This document shows, piece by piece, positions 5,758 to 6,914 of a DNA stretch of 6,914 nt (within the stretch, counting starts at the first letter, position 1; each line of letters opens with the position of its first letter). The notes beneath the pieces were generated by a model. It ran no database searches and had not been told where the DNA came from. It saw nothing but the letters and a program-made list of their open reading frames with translations. Source of the stretch: Candidatus Bathyarchaeota archaeon (GTDB lineage Archaea; Thermoproteota; Bathyarchaeia; Bathyarchaeales; Bathyarchaeaceae); contig CP070791.1 of NCBI GenBank assembly GCA_020346825.1, positions 976,488 to 983,401 of the forward strand, written 5' to 3'. Both the position numbers and the translations under genes were made by a program.

Positions 5758-6235
5758 AGCAGCAACTTACTGTCCTAAATGTGGGAAATCTCTTGAAAGT
5801 GTAGCTCAACAAATCTTGGCAAGTTGGGGTACAAGGTTCATCGCATGGCTGATAGATATTATTATTCTTGGAATTGTCCTCGGATTGATAAGACTGATGG
5901 TAGGGGTAGCATGGCCCAGCTTCGTATGGGCACCAGATTTCGTTAGGTGGATTCCATTTGTCGACTTTGGAATGGATAATGTCATTTACTTCTTATATTG
6001 GATGCTTGTGGAAGGAATTTATGGGCAATCAATCGGCAAGATGATTGTGAGGATAGAAGTAACGCATTTGAACGGCAACCCTGCGAATATCGTCCAGACA
6101 GCTATACAAAGCATAGGAAAAGCTTTCCTGTTGCCAATAGACTGCATCATTGGATGGATTCTTTATCCAACGAAGAGGCAGAGACTATTCAATTTCCTTT
6201 CAGAAACAACAGTAGTGAAACTTCCCGTTAGATGA
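5720..6235 (+). CDS. Zinc ribbon + RDD family membrane protein
   Basis: A 171-residue membrane protein. Residues 4-21 form a short zinc ribbon (C4, C7, C18, C21; the same CxxC-x10-CxxC spacing as the preceding protein). The RDD domain follows. Its name-giving residues are visible as R39 and D46 in the first membrane segment (about 37-62) and D141 in the last (about 132-150), with a middle segment near 84-100 and the family's GQSIGKMIVRIEV stretch at 102-114. RDD proteins are small polytopic membrane proteins. A few have been linked to ion or proton exchange, but most have no assigned function. The ribbon should lie on the cytoplasmic side. The gene overlaps the YbjQ gene by 38 bases in a different frame, which strongly suggests coupled expression and a possible physical partnership. 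The function is not assigned. Confidence 0.88.
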   Translation: MPHCTSCGAKLPEAATYCPKCGKSLESVAQQILASWGTRFIAWLIDIIILGIVLGLIRLMVGVAWPSFVWAPDFVRWIPFVDFGMDNVIYFLYWMLVEGIYGQSIGKMIVRIEVTHLNGNPANIVQTAIQSIGKAFLLPIDCIIGWILYPTKRQRLFNFLSETTVVKLPVR

Positions 6236-6266
6236 TCACGGATTAGAAAGAATAGGTGTTCAATGG

Positions 6267-6272
6267 GCGCGC
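6267..6272. repeat. GCGCGC element between the convergent RDD and HAD genes
   Basis: GCGCGC followed by AAATCTTTTG in the 66-base space between convergent genes. It resembles the arrangement after the PhoU-like gene at 3740. A role in transcript ending is possible but unproven. Confidence 0.35.
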
Positions 6273-6282
6273 AAATCTTTTG

Positions 6283-6294
6283 AGCATGTATGCT
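6283..6294. terminator. Short inverted repeat between convergent genes
   Basis: AGCAT-GT-ATGCT, partly overlapped by an alternative GAGC/GCTC pairing (6282-6285 with 6295-6298). It lies in the shared 3' region of two convergent genes. The stems are short, so this is a weak terminator candidate. Confidence 0.2.
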
Positions 6295-6301
6295 GCTCCA
6301 A

Positions 6302-6914
6302 TTATTCCAGTAGTAGTTGTCTCCAATTTTCGACTACTCTAGTGGCACCGTTGACCAAATAGTCTTGACGTGAGAACCGTTTTTTCCTAAGCAAGCCTAC
6401 TTTGTCAGGAACATGATGTTTCTTGTATGCAGCAAAGAAATCAGGAAAATCATCAACCACTCGGACGACGTTGTATCGTTTCGAGATCGAGGAAAATATC
6501 TTTGCTCTGGTCTTTATCGCTGAAGATGCTGAGGAGAAGAAAGAAATCCAGTCTTTCAGATTGAACATCTCCAAGTCCGTTCCTCTTGTGGGAAAACCGA
6601 ACCTTCTTAGTTCATCTAGTGTTAGCTTCCGCATATTCGTTGTCCGCCCAGTGATGTAGACCATCTTGTAGCGTTTGCTCCAATTTTTAAGGACTTCTGA
6701 AGCATAAGGAATGGGTCTGTCAAGCGCTAGTAGGTCAGCTCCACCTTCTTCAAGACAAAGAACAAGCAACCAAAAACTTTCCCAAATTCTTGGATCAGAA
6801 AATGCATGTCTTTCTAGAATTTCTCGTGATGTTGAAGATTCTGTCACTTCCATCTGAATCTCTCTGCCTAATACTCTACGCCAAGCCGCGTTTCTTCGGT
6901 ACTCAGTATTGACT
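6302..6914 (-). CDS. HAD-superfamily phosphatase-like protein, 5' end outside the window
   Basis: The 3' end is complete (TAA at 6302-6304), but the frame stays open through the right edge. The ATG at 6853 should not be taken as the start. The 20 codons before it read VNTEYRRNAAWRVLGREIQ-like sequence, which is what normally follows the HAD motif I (DxDGTLVN). The nucleophile aspartates therefore lie just beyond the window. Visible motifs are motif II, YITGRT (with a segment before it typical of the Rossmann core), and motif IV, VVDDFPDFF, with its paired aspartates. The basic stretch KVGLLRKKRF follows. About 203 residues are visible. HAD enzymes of this type hydrolyse phosphate esters; the substrate cannot be read from the sequence. 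It is convergent with the RDD gene. Confidence 0.75.
   Translation of the reverse strand, partial: VNTEYRRNAAWRRVLGREIQMEVTESSTSREILERHAFSDPRIWESFWLLVLCLEEGGADLLALDRPIPYASEVLKNWSKRYKMVYITGRTTNMRKLTLDELRRFGFPTRGTDLEMFNLKDWISFFSSASSAIKTRAKIFSSISKRYNVVRVVDDFPDFFAAYKKHHVPDKVGLLRKKRFSRQDYLVNGATRVVENWRQLLLE

Overview
The window looks like a piece of an archaeal chromosome of moderate GC content, probably from the TACK/Bathyarchaeia side. Several upstream regions carry A/T-rich TATA-like boxes placed about 26 bases before a plausible transcription start. GGAGG-type ribosome binding sites are used, and one gene appears to be leaderless with a TTG start. The DEAD-box helicase carries a C-terminal CxxC-x17-CxxC zinc ribbon, and the PhoU-like protein is of the short DUF47 type. 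The phylum is inferred from protein style only.

Layout from left to right: (1) 1-233 holds no supportable gene. (2) 234-368 (+) encodes a very basic 44-residue protein with a strong ribosome binding site. (3) Convergent to it, 456-1718 (-) encodes a DEAD-box RNA helicase with a zinc-ribbon tail and its own promoter region at 1719-1868. (4) 1869-2954 (-) encodes a Na+/phosphate cotransporter-type membrane protein. (5) Divergent from it, across only 56 bases that share one TATA-like element, 3011-3679 (+) encodes a PhoU-like/DUF47 protein. (6) 3860-4822 (+) encodes a tandem GNAT acetyltransferase. (7) 4823-5265 is a 443-base gap with T-tracts, two palindromes and a promoter. (8) 5266-5757 and 5720-6235 (+) form an overlapping two-gene operon: zinc ribbon + YbjQ/DUF74 domain, then zinc ribbon + RDD membrane domain. 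(9) 6302-6914 (-) encodes a HAD-type phosphatase whose 5' end, including the catalytic first motif, lies beyond the window.

Functionally there are two coherent modules. One is phosphate handling: in many bacterial YjbB/NptA-type proteins the Na/Pi transporter carries a PhoU domain at its C-terminus, whereas here the two parts are separate divergent genes. The other is a small envelope-linked pair in which a soluble YbjQ protein and an RDD membrane protein carry near-identical short zinc ribbons. The helicase and the small basic protein would fit RNA metabolism, but they are convergent and not an operon.

No mobile element, CRISPR array, tRNA or rRNA was found. I see no strong evidence of a wholly new system. 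The best leads are the split phosphate module, the zinc-ribbon YbjQ-RDD pair, the unannotated 44-residue basic protein, and a recurring GCGCGC element in intergenic DNA.
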